A stretch of DNA of 26,970 bases, taken from positions 1 to 26,970 of the forward strand of contig JBNKFQ010000178.1 in NCBI GenBank assembly GCA_050289385.1. Reading direction: 5' to 3'. A program made the translations under genes and the position numbers. Of this stretch, positions 8,020-15,377 are shown piece by piece (the stretch's first letter is position 1; each line of letters starts with the position of its first letter). The DNA is from JBNKFQ01 sp050289385. Lineage in GTDB: Bacteria > Pseudomonadota > Gammaproteobacteria > Pseudomonadales > Porticoccaceae. A model generated the notes under the pieces. That model had not been told where the DNA came from. It saw nothing but the letters and a program-made list of their open reading frames with translations, and searched no databases.

Positions 8020-8817
8020 ATGAAAATTGCACTATTTCAACCGACCCTTGATGCAGATATGGATGAGAATGCCCGCAAGACATTTGCTGCGATGGATGAG
8101 GCTGCAGCCAATGGTGCGGATGTTATCTGTTTTCCTGAAATTCAGTTTTCACCATTTTTTCCGCAACTTCCCGGTCAGGACGTCGCCAGATACCTGATGG
8201 GTATAGAGCACCCTCTGGTAGAAAAAATGAGAGACAAGTGTGCAGACGCCAAAATGATTGCCGTGCCCAATTTCTATCTGCAGGCGGATGGGGAAAAATA
8301 TGATGCCTCTCCGGTTATTGATCAGGATGGTCATATTTTGGGTGTGTCCAGTATGGTGCATGTTGCGCAAGTGCCGTATTTTTACGAGCAGGATTATTAC
8401 ACGCCGTCCAAAACCGGTTTTCACGTCTATGATACCTCGGCAGGCAAAATCGGCGTTGTAGTCTGTTTTGATCGCCATTATCCCGAAAGTATTCGCAGCT
8501 GTGTGGTTCAGGGTGCGGACATTATTGTCATACCTACAGCCAATACAACTATTGAGCCTATGGACATGTTTGAATGGGAGTTACGAGTTGCGGCGATGCA
8601 AAATGGTGTTTTTATTGCCATGTGCAATCGGGTCGGCCAGGAAGGAGAGCTGGTATTTAGTGGGGAATCTGTTGTTGTCGATCCAGGTGGTGAAGTGATT
8701 GCCAAGGCTGACGATCGGGAGCAAATTCTGTATGCAACAGTGGATTATGCAATGGTAGAAAAGTGTCGTGAAAAACGCCCTTATTTAAAATTCAGACGAC
8801 CAGATTTGTATAAATGA
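8020..8817 (+). CDS. Carbon-nitrogen hydrolase (nitrilase superfamily), altered catalytic triad
   Basis: The 265-residue protein has the alpha-beta-beta-alpha fold of the N-carbamoylputrescine amidase / beta-ureidopropionase branch. Visible: catalytic Glu40 in CFPEIQF, Cys149 in VVCFDRHYPE, the second glutamate Glu123 in FYEQDYYTPS, and the C-terminal RRPDLYK close to the RRPELYG end of N-carbamoylputrescine amidases. In the usual GxYRKxHIP segment, aligned here to ILGVSSMVHVAQ, the catalytic lysine position (two before the His) is Met112. If the alignment is right, the Glu-Lys-Cys triad is incomplete. The real reaction is therefore uncertain: an unusual amidase, or a non-hydrolytic family member. 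It is cotranscribed with the sirtuin and the PLP enzyme downstream (28 bases away). The ribosome site before ATG 8020 is poor. Confidence 0.85.
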   Translation: MKIALFQPTLDADMDENARKTFAAMDEAAANGADVICFPEIQFSPFFPQLPGQDVARYLMGIEHPLVEKMRDKCADAKMIAVPNFYLQADGEKYDASPVIDQDGHILGVSSMVHVAQVPYFYEQDYYTPSKTGFHVYDTSAGKIGVVVCFDRHYPESIRSCVVQGADIIVIPTANTTIEPMDMFEWELRVAAMQNGVFIAMCNRVGQEGELVFSGESVVVDPGGEVIAKADDREQILYATVDYAMVEKCREKRPYLKFRRPDLYK

Positions 8818-8845
8818 AAATCGAGTTAAACAGGCAGAGGTAAAA

Positions 8846-9814
8846 GTGAGCAGAGAAGAAAAATTGATCCCGTCGGTTGTTGAAGCCATCGGCGGTTCTA
8901 CACCATTGGTTGAATTAAGCCGGTTGACCAAAGGCCTGGATGGCCGAATTTTGGCAAAGCTGGAATATTTAAACCCGGGGGCTTCCAAAAAAGACCGTAT
9001 CGCTCGCCAGATAATTGAAGACGCGGAGCAAAATTGCGATTTGAAACCCGGTCAAACGGTAGTGGAATTAACCAGTGGCAACACCGGTACCGGTCTGGCT
9101 ATTGTTTGCGGCGTCAAGGGGTATCCCTTTGTGGCTGTGATGTCGAAAGGCAACTCCATGGAGCGCGCTCGTATGATGAGGGCATTGGGGGCCGAGGTAG
9201 TACTGGTTGAGCAACTGCCTGGTTCCACACCGGGGCAAGTATCGGGCGGTGATCTTGAACAGGTTGAGCTGGTTGCTCAACAGTTAGTGAATGAGCGATC
9301 AGCTTTCCGCGCTGATCAATTCAAATTGAAAGGGAATTTTCGCGCGCACTATCTTCATACCGGCCCCGAATTTATTCACCAGGCAGATGGTGCAATCGAT
9401 GGCTTTTGTGATTTTATCGGTTCGGGTGGAACATTCGCCGGTTGTGCAGCAGCATTCAAGGAACATAATGACTCCATTCAGTGTTTTGTTGTAGAGCCTG
9501 CTACAGCAGCGGTCATGTCTGGAGGTGATGTTTCAAATCCGAATCACCGTATTCAGGGTGGCGGGTATTCCAAAACAGAATTGAGTTATTTTAATCAGGA
9601 CCATATTGACGGATTTGTCCAGGTGTCCGACACAGACGCTATCAATGCTGCTCGGCGATTGGCTCGGGAAGAGGGCATATTTGCTGGCTTTTCATCTGGT
9701 GCGAATATTGCTGCTGCACTTTCCTTGATAAAAGGCGATATGCGCGGGAAAACAGTTGTGACGACGATTAATGATTCAGGATTGAAATATCTTAGCACCG
9801 ATCTGTGGCAATAA
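8846..9814 (+). CDS. Cysteine synthase-like PLP-dependent enzyme (fold type II)
   Basis: The 322-residue protein belongs to the cysteine synthase/cystathionine beta-synthase group. GTG 8846 is preceded by CAGAGG at 6-base spacing. Motifs: PLP-binding Lys49 in NPGASKKDR (usual form NPxGSxKDR), the substrate/cofactor loop TSGNTG (76-81), the CysK-like stretch ending HTGPE, the phosphate-binding glycine-rich GSGGTFAG, and GFSSGAN near the C-terminus with the serine that contacts the PLP pyridine nitrogen. No CBS or regulatory domain follows. The reaction could be O-acetylserine sulfhydrylation or another beta-replacement or beta-elimination; no cysE or sulfur-assimilation gene is nearby to support cysteine synthesis. 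Its place behind the nitrilase-family gene hints at amino-acid derivative metabolism, which is inference only. Confidence 0.85.
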   Translation: MSREEKLIPSVVEAIGGSTPLVELSRLTKGLDGRILAKLEYLNPGASKKDRIARQIIEDAEQNCDLKPGQTVVELTSGNTGTGLAIVCGVKGYPFVAVMSKGNSMERARMMRALGAEVVLVEQLPGSTPGQVSGGDLEQVELVAQQLVNERSAFRADQFKLKGNFRAHYLHTGPEFIHQADGAIDGFCDFIGSGGTFAGCAAAFKEHNDSIQCFVVEPATAAVMSGGDVSNPNHRIQGGGYSKTELSYFNQDHIDGFVQVSDTDAINAARRLAREEGIFAGFSSGANIAAALSLIKGDMRGKTVVTTINDSGLKYLSTDLWQ

Positions 9815-9875
9815 CTTTCGTTGACGGAAGTGACCCCAGCGACAGCAAGGTTTTACCGGGGTTGAGAATCTGGTT

Positions 9876-10448
9876 CTAATGCCGGAACTTTTGTTTGGTT
9901 TTTTGACGGGTTGCAGAAAGTGCTGACATTGTTGAAGTACTCGCGGCTGGGTCGCAAGATTGGCCTGCATTCTCAAATTTGCGCAGGTAATAACCAACTC
10001 CGGTAGAAACGGCGAGTGCAAATGCTGAACCTGTTACCACCCCGTTCCACCCCTGCCCTTGCCAGAACGGATCCAGATAGAAGCCGCCAGCGCTGGCACC
10101 ACAATAATAAAAGAAGAGGTATAGCGATGATGCACTGGCTTTTGCCTGCGTCGCTTTTACGTTTACCCAGGTGGTAAGGCTTGAATGGGCAAGGAAAAAG
10201 CCGAAGGCGTTAATAAAAAGTCCACAAATTATTGTTGTTAGTGTCGGAATCGAGGTTATCAGTGTGCCCAAAATAATAGTTGCCGTTCCCAGGGCTATGC
10301 GGGTACTGAGTGACAGGTAAACTTTGCTTAGCCCGGAAATAACCGAAGCGACACTGCCACTTAAATAAGTTAAAAACAGCAAGCCCAGTAGCGATGCAGG
10401 CAAATAGTATTGGCGGGTTACGCAAGTGCACACATAAAGGGTGGAACA
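9876..10448 (-). pseudogene. Remnant of an MFS transporter, YnfM type (N-terminal half deleted)
   Basis: Only the C-terminal six-helix half is present: from about TLYVCTCVTRQYYLPASLLG to the end, with GLLFLTYLSG, INAFGFFLAHS, ASSLYLFFYYCGASAGG and a short hydrophilic tail. The frame stays open up to 10778, but that upstream stretch is antisense to a LysR gene and has no transporter character, so no start codon or first half exists. The remembered E. coli YnfM sequence has matching landmarks (GSFVTLFNY, GLLSLAYLTG, AKGQASSLYLFSYY), which supports the family. The neighbouring LysR remnant points the other way, the usual divergent ynfL/ynfM arrangement. The deletion joint lies near 10445-10456. 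The upper boundary is approximate. Confidence 0.8.
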
Positions 10449-10453
10449 GGTGA

Positions 10454-11138
10454 CTAAACGCTCAGGTGGTACTTCAGCAAATGGCTGATGCTGAACTGGA
10501 GATGGAAGAATTGCGAGGCCATGGCCCATGGCAAGGTAAGGGTGGGTATTCCCGGCATGTTGGGGTCCTGTTATTTTCCGCCGATTCTCATGGCCTTTTG
10601 TCGTCGGTATCCGGGAATCAGATTGTCTATCGTGGATGGCGGCGCGGACCAATTGCAAAAAATGCTGATTGATGGTGAGCTCGACCTGGCTTTCGTGGTT
10701 GCCGAAAATATACCAGAGACACTTCAGGCTGAAACTTTTTTGCGCACTGATATAGTGGCTGCCGTACCTGTACAACATCCGTTTGCGTCTTTAAAGGTAG
10801 TGCCTGTTGGCGACTTTCTGCAGCAGGAATTGGTGATGTTCAAGGAAGGGTATTTTCACCGCCGTATTATTGATCAGGTGGCAGAAGCCATCGGAATACA
10901 GCTCAATATTAGCATTGAAACCAACTTGATTGGCTTGATGAAATCTCTTGTACTGCAGGGGTTTGGTATTACCGCATTTTTGGAAAAAGTGCTGGATGAT
11001 GAACCCGGGCTGGTGGCGGTTCCTTTTGTCGAACCGCTCAGGTTGGATATCCGGCTTGCTTGGCGCCGGGATGGCTACCTGTCGGTAGCCAATCGCGCTT
11101 TTCGTGATTATATTCTGGAAGAAACAGTAGACAACTGA
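10454..11138 (+). pseudogene. Remnant of a LysR-type regulator (HTH deleted, +1 frameshift)
   Basis: The sequence encodes the linker helix (LNAQVVLQQMADAELEMEELRG, from 10454) and then, one base out of frame, the co-inducer domain (MAHGKVRVGIPGMLGSCYFPP to the end at 11138). Removing one C at 10519-10520 would rejoin them as LRG-MAHGKVRVG. The DNA-binding N-terminus (about 60-80 residues) is absent; a stop codon (10451-10453) and then the MFS remnant lie upstream. The regulatory domain contains VDGGADQLQKMLIDGELDLAFV and SLVLQGFGITAFL, standard LysR features. ATG 10488 could still yield a 216-residue co-inducer domain alone, but it could not bind DNA. The 3' end overlaps the convergent amidohydrolase gene by 31 bases. 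Confidence 0.85.
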
Positions 11139-12475
11139 TCCTGGTTTTGACGTACGATTGTGCCAGCCTTCATTACAAAGCGCACGTCTTCAATATTTTC
11201 GATGTCGTCCAGCGGGTTTTGTGATGTGGCGATGATATCAGCGAACTTACCTGCAGTTATACTGCCCAGATCATTGGTGACACCCAGCAGTTCAGCACCA
11301 TTTACAGTGGCCATAGCGATGGCATCCCAGTTGCTGACCCCGAGGCGGACCAGATAGGAAAATTCCCTGGATGCCATGAGGGGAGAGAGTCTGTCGGTGC
11401 CATAGGCAATTTTTACCCCCATCTCATAAGCGGTCTTAAACGCTACGTCTCGTTTTTGGCGGCGTTCTCTCCAGTCTATTCTTCGTTGAGGAACATCGAT
11501 TGAAAACCTGGACTGGTCAAGTTTGTCGTCGTAATACGCATCAAAAATGGTCAAGGTTGGCACATACCAGGTACCGCGGTTAACCATTTCTCTGGCTGTT
11601 TCTTCGGCCATAAAAAAGCCGTGTTCAATGCTGTCGTAACCCAAGACAACTGCGGCGTGAGTTGCCTCGGCGCCGTGGGCGCATACCGTGATACGTTTGT
11701 TTAGGCGGTGTGCCTCGTCAACAAAGGCGCGGAGTTCCTCGTCGGTAAACATTCTGGTTATGCTGTCTTTGCTAACACCCCCTTCGTCTACCGCTATCTT
11801 TATGAAGTCGGCGCCGTGGCGAAACTCTCTTCTCACCGCGTCGCGGGCAGCGTTGGCACCGGCAGGAACCAGGTCATTCACGTCATTTTCTGTTGTCCAG
11901 TGGAACTGGCCCCAAATGGGTTGCAAGAGATGTGGTGCGACGAACAGGCGTGGCCCCTGAACAATGCCTTCATTTATGGCATTTCTCAGGTCAATGATGC
12001 CATAGGCGGGATCGCCATCCCCGGGAATTCTCAGCGTGGTGAAACCGTTTTGCAGCATTTTATTGACGTTGCGCATACCAATGAGCGTTAGTGTCGCGCT
12101 GGTTTCCGTCGGGCCTGTGCGCCGCGTTTTTCCATCATACATCATCGTATGAACGTGCATGTCCATCAGCCCGGGCAGACAGGTTTTATCTGAAAGATCG
12201 ACGATTTTTGCATCAGCGGGTGGAATTGCTTTTTTCTCAACGGAGAGTATTCGGTCTTCTTCAATCAATATAGTCATATTTTTTTGCACAACTCGCTTTT
12301 GAACATCAAGCAAAGTGCCGCATTGCAGAGCTGTCAATTGGCTTGCTTCAGCGTGTTGCCAGCCCATTGTTAACAGCGAGCCAGCGAAAATCACACAGCC
12401 AGGCAGTAAACTCTGTCGAATAAAAATACAACCACTCCAATTGCTGATTAAGAAAAAAAGGATATTATTTAACAT
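11108..12475 (-). CDS. Secreted metal-dependent amidohydrolase, Xaa-Pro dipeptidase-like (paralog 1)
   Basis: The 455-residue protein is of the imidazolonepropionase/Sgx9260-type amidohydrolase subfamily, in which characterised members cleave dipeptides or N-acyl amino acids. ATG 12475 is chosen because GGGAGG stands 6 bases upstream and the product starts with a hydrophobic export signal (FIRQSLLPGCVIFAGSLLTM). The binuclear-metal ligands are all visible: His107/His109 (DMHVHT), the carboxylated Lys226 (GADFIKIA), His267 (CAHGAE), His285 (SIEHGF) and Asp361 (AYGTD). The shared N-terminal beta-sandwich motif is LTALQCGTLLDV. It is the last of three tandem paralogs; 47 bases holding a 14-bp tandem repeat separate it from paralog 2. 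Substrate unknown; differences in the loop after FHWTTEND suggest a specificity distinct from its neighbours. Confidence 0.88.
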   Translation of the reverse strand: MLNNILFFLISNWSGCIFIRQSLLPGCVIFAGSLLTMGWQHAEASQLTALQCGTLLDVQKRVVQKNMTILIEEDRILSVEKKAIPPADAKIVDLSDKTCLPGLMDMHVHTMMYDGKTRRTGPTETSATLTLIGMRNVNKMLQNGFTTLRIPGDGDPAYGIIDLRNAINEGIVQGPRLFVAPHLLQPIWGQFHWTTENDVNDLVPAGANAARDAVRREFRHGADFIKIAVDEGGVSKDSITRMFTDEELRAFVDEAHRLNKRITVCAHGAEATHAAVVLGYDSIEHGFFMAEETAREMVNRGTWYVPTLTIFDAYYDDKLDQSRFSIDVPQRRIDWRERRQKRDVAFKTAYEMGVKIAYGTDRLSPLMASREFSYLVRLGVSNWDAIAMATVNGAELLGVTNDLGSITAGKFADIIATSQNPLDDIENIEDVRFVMKAGTIVRQNQDQLSTVSSRI

Positions 12476-12481
12476 ATGGAA

Positions 12482-12487
12482 CCTCCC
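12482..12487 (-). promoter_or_regulatory. Ribosome binding site for amidohydrolase paralog 1
   Basis: GGGAGG on the minus strand, 6 bases before ATG 12475. It decides this start over the ATG at 12526, which would overlap the preceding stop codon and add 17 hydrophilic residues before the signal peptide. Confidence 0.7.
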
Positions 12488-12515
12488 GTTTTCCTGGTTC
12501 GGTTTTCCTGGTTCA
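12488..12515. repeat. Two-copy 14-bp tandem repeat between amidohydrolase genes
   Basis: GTTTTCCTGGTTC occurs at 12488-12500 and again at 12502-12514, in the 47-base spacer between paralogs 2 and 1. Function unknown; possibly slippage duplication. Confidence 0.6.
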
Positions 12516-12522
12516 GTGCAAT

Positions 12523-13806
12523 TCAATTATTAATCATTGTTTGTCCGGCTTTCATTACAAAACGCACATCTTCTATGTTTTCGATATTATCGAGTGGGTT
12601 TTTGTCTGTGGCGATAATGTCTGCGTATTTGCCAACTGTAATGCTGCCAAGGTCATCCGTCATGCCCATTAAATCGGCGCTGTTGATGGTGGCCATGGCG
12701 ATGGCGTCCCAGTTGCTAACCCCAAGACGAGTCAAATACCAAAACTCGCGATTGGAGACGTCCGCCAAAATATTGTCGGTGCCAAAGGCGATTTTGACGC
12801 CAATTTTGTACGCGTACTGAAATGCCTTGTCACGTCGTAAGCGCCGGGCGCGCATCGGCGGTTCGTCGCGCTTGCTGAAATCGTAGCGAGGGTGATTTTT
12901 AAATTTCGGGTCGATACCCTTGTCGAAAATTGCGAGGGTAGGTACCAGCCAGGTGCCTCGGCGTTTCATTTCTTTTGCTGTGGCTTCAGTCAGGTAAAAG
13001 CCGTGCTCGATGCTGTCGTAGCCAGCCAGCACCGCGGCGTGGGTGGCACCTTGTTCGTGGGCATGAGCGGTGATGCGTTTATTCAGGCGATGGGCCTCGT
13101 CGACAAACGCACGCAGCTCTTCATCGGTAAACATGTCCATAAATTCTGCTTTGAACACACCACCTGCATCGGCGGCAACTTTAATGAAGTCGGCACCGTG
13201 GCGCACCTGGTTGCGCACTGCGTCGCGAGCGGCATCGGGACCGGCAGCAACGAGGTCGTTGCGGTCGTTTTCGGTGGTACCGTGAAAATATCCCCAGATG
13301 GGTTGTAACAGGTGGGGGGCAACCACCAGGCGCGGTCCGTCGACAATGCCCTGATTAATGGCGTCGCGCAGATCAATAATGCCGAAATCGGGGTCGTCGT
13401 CACCTGGAATGCGCAAGGTGGTAAAGCCGTCTTCCATGCGTCGTTGGGCATTGCTGAGTCCAATCAGCGTGGAGGTGGCACTGGTGCGTACCTCCTTGCC
13501 AATGGAGCCCACACCATTGCGATCGTAGAACATGGTGTGCACGTGCATGTCCATTAGCCCGGGCAGACAGGTTTTGTCGGCGAGGTCGATCACGGTGGCG
13601 CCGGCTGGTGTGCTCAACCCTTTTTCCACGGCAATGATGCGTTCGTTTTCGGTGAGCACGGTAACGTTGTGTTCAACCTTGCGTGTCGCAACGTCGAGTA
13701 GCGTGCCGCATTTCAGGGCCGTCAATTCGCCGGCTTCGCCTGGCTGAATTCCGAGCGCCGCGGCGCAGATCATTAAGGTGGCGGTGTAGTGGAAAAAGTA
13801 TCGCAT
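12523..13806 (-). CDS. Secreted metal-dependent amidohydrolase, Xaa-Pro dipeptidase-like (paralog 2)
   Basis: The 427-residue paralog has a clean signal peptide (MRYFFHYTATLMICAAALGI, cut near GEAGE). Metal ligands: His88/His90 (DMHVHT), Lys209 (GADFIKVA), His250 (ITAHAH), His268 (SIEHGF) and Asp344 (AFGTD). It shares with its neighbours the blocks LTALKCGTLLDV, KTCLPGLMDMHVH, GFTTLRIPGD, FTDEELRAFVDEAHRLNK and NPLDNIENIEDVRFVMKAG, so all three arose by duplication. It differs around FDKGIDPKFKNHPRYDF, where the other two have a YYDDK segment; this loop may set substrate choice. It lies 19 bases after paralog 3 and is presumably cotranscribed. The exact substrate cannot be read from the sequence. 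Confidence 0.88.
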   Translation of the reverse strand: MRYFFHYTATLMICAAALGIQPGEAGELTALKCGTLLDVATRKVEHNVTVLTENERIIAVEKGLSTPAGATVIDLADKTCLPGLMDMHVHTMFYDRNGVGSIGKEVRTSATSTLIGLSNAQRRMEDGFTTLRIPGDDDPDFGIIDLRDAINQGIVDGPRLVVAPHLLQPIWGYFHGTTENDRNDLVAAGPDAARDAVRNQVRHGADFIKVAADAGGVFKAEFMDMFTDEELRAFVDEAHRLNKRITAHAHEQGATHAAVLAGYDSIEHGFYLTEATAKEMKRRGTWLVPTLAIFDKGIDPKFKNHPRYDFSKRDEPPMRARRLRRDKAFQYAYKIGVKIAFGTDNILADVSNREFWYLTRLGVSNWDAIAMATINSADLMGMTDDLGSITVGKYADIIATDKNPLDNIENIEDVRFVMKAGQTMINN

Positions 13807-13825
13807 AGGGTTACTCTCGCTGAGG

Positions 13826-15160
13826 TTAATTGCGGTGGTAAATTGAGCCGGCTTTCATCACAAATCGCACGTCTTCAATCTCTTCAATGTCGTCGAGTGG
13901 GTTTTTTGCAGTGGCAACAATATCGGCAAATTTGCCGACAGAAATGCTGCCCAGATCATCCGTATTACCCAGCAATTCAGCGCCGTTAAGCGTTGCCATG
14001 GTAATAGCATCCCAGTTGCTAACCCCCAGCCGTACCAAATAGGAAAATTCCCGTATCGCCATATTTGGCCAGAACTGGTCGGTACCATAGGCGATTTTTA
14101 CGCCCATTTTGTAGGCTCTTTTAAATGCATCGTCGCGCCGCTGGCGTCGCTCCACCATTTCGATGCGCTTTTGCGGAAACTGTGACGCATATGAGGTGAT
14201 CTTGCTGTAATCTGCTTTGTCGTCATAGTACATATCGAAGATCGTCAAGGTTGGCACCAGCCAAACCTTTCTTTTAATCATTTCTCGGGCTGTCTTCGAT
14301 GACAGAAAAAAACCATGTTCAATACTGTCGTAGCCAGCCAGTACTGCTGCAGTTGTGGTTTGTTCACCGTGGGTATGAGCAGTGATTTTTTTGTTGAGGT
14401 GGTGGGCTTCGTCGACGAAAGCGCGTAATTCCTCGTCGGTAAACATTCGATCGATCTGGTCTTTGTGAATACCACCGGCATCCGCCGCCACCTTGATAAA
14501 ATCAGCACTGTGGCGAACCTGTTTTCGCACTGCGTCGCGTGCCGCATCCGGACCGGCGGGAACGAGATCATTTACATCGCCCTCTCTGGCTCCATGAAAA
14601 ATACCCCATACAGGTTCAAGTAGGTGTGGGGCCACAAACAGGCGGGGTCCATCAACAATGCCTTCGTTAATCGCGTTTCTCAGATCAACGATGCCAAAAG
14701 CAGGGTCGATATCTCCGGGTATTCTCAAAGTGGTAAACCCGTCCTCCAGCATTTTGTTGATGTTACGTAAACCATTTAATGTTAGTTTTGCGCTGCTTTC
14801 CATACGATCAGTCCGTATGGTTTTACCGTCATAGGACATCATGTGTACATGCATATCCATCAAGCCAGGCAGGCAAGTTTTATCTGACAGGTCAACAACT
14901 CTGGCATCGCTCGGCACTGCCATTTTTTTTTCAACGGCGGCGATGCGATCACCCTCTACCAGCACAGTGATATTGCTCAATACCTTGCGGTTATCCACGT
15001 CGAGCAGTGTGCCGCATTTAAGTGCGGTCAACTCTGCGGTAAAAGCGGCCTGTGCCAATAACAGGCTGGCAAGTGAAGGCAACAATTTGGCAAGTGTGAG
15101 ACCAAATGCCCATTGATTGGTTCTTGGATGTCTTGCCAGTTTTTCACAGGTGATTTTCAT
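13826..15160 (-). CDS. Secreted metal-dependent amidohydrolase, Xaa-Pro dipeptidase-like (paralog 3)
   Basis: The 444-residue first gene of the three-gene set has a longer N-terminus before a hydrophobic export signal (LTLAKLLPSLASLLLAQAAF, cut near FTAE). Metal ligands: His104/His106 (DMHVHM), Lys223 (SADFIKVA), His264 (AHTHGE), His282 (SIEHGF) and Asp361 (AYGTD). It is closest to paralog 1 in the YYDDK region. The ribosome site before ATG 15160 is weak. A candidate promoter lies 75-103 bases upstream. The three genes run in one direction with spacers of 19 and 47 bases, so one transcript is likely. A peptide-scavenging role next to the M16 peptidase is possible but unproven. Confidence 0.88.
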   Translation of the reverse strand: MKITCEKLARHPRTNQWAFGLTLAKLLPSLASLLLAQAAFTAELTALKCGTLLDVDNRKVLSNITVLVEGDRIAAVEKKMAVPSDARVVDLSDKTCLPGLMDMHVHMMSYDGKTIRTDRMESSAKLTLNGLRNINKMLEDGFTTLRIPGDIDPAFGIVDLRNAINEGIVDGPRLFVAPHLLEPVWGIFHGAREGDVNDLVPAGPDAARDAVRKQVRHSADFIKVAADAGGIHKDQIDRMFTDEELRAFVDEAHHLNKKITAHTHGEQTTTAAVLAGYDSIEHGFFLSSKTAREMIKRKVWLVPTLTIFDMYYDDKADYSKITSYASQFPQKRIEMVERRQRRDDAFKRAYKMGVKIAYGTDQFWPNMAIREFSYLVRLGVSNWDAITMATLNGAELLGNTDDLGSISVGKFADIVATAKNPLDDIEEIEDVRFVMKAGSIYHRN

Positions 15161-15234
15161 TTCATGGGCGGTAGTTATTGCGTCGAGTTGACAGGTTAAG
15201 GTGCCCCTAAGGCGCTATTTGCGAGGGTTTTGAG

Positions 15235-15263
15235 ATTACAAGATAGCAAAAACACCGCAGCAA
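15235..15263 (-). promoter_or_regulatory. Candidate sigma-70 promoter for the amidohydrolase genes
   Basis: On the minus strand TTGCTG (15263-15258), 17 bases, TGTAAT (15240-15235). A separate TATAAT (15277-15272) lies just upstream but has no good -35 partner. Moderate match only. Confidence 0.4.
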
Positions 15264-15295
15264 TCGTGATAATTATAGGGTGGATCTTCGGGAAG

Positions 15296-15352
15296 GGCAC
15301 TTCGACCTTCGTCGAAGTGCCAGAGCCCTCACATGTGGGACTTGTACATGTG
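15296..15352 (-). terminator. Two tandem hairpins after paaE, possible terminator without a U tail
   Basis: A perfect 11-bp stem (GGCACTTCGAC, 15296-15306, with 15311-15321; 4-base loop) lies 56 bases beyond the paaE stop codon. Between it and paaE is a weaker hairpin from CACATGT (15330-15336) and ACATGTG (15346-15352); ACATGTGGG is also directly repeated at 15331 and 15346. No T run follows the strong stem in the minus direction, so termination or 3'-end protection is only a guess. Confidence 0.45.
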
Positions 15353-15377
15353 GGGAGTGGGTTCAGGGTATGATCTT

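Noticed and set aside
9815..9875. Possible terminator after the PLP enzyme gene
   Set aside because: The CCCC/GGGG pairing is short, the loop is long and no T run follows.
10449..10778. Upstream part of the minus-strand frame that continues from the MFS remnant
   Set aside because: It is antisense to the LysR co-inducer domain and has no membrane helices of an MFS transporter.
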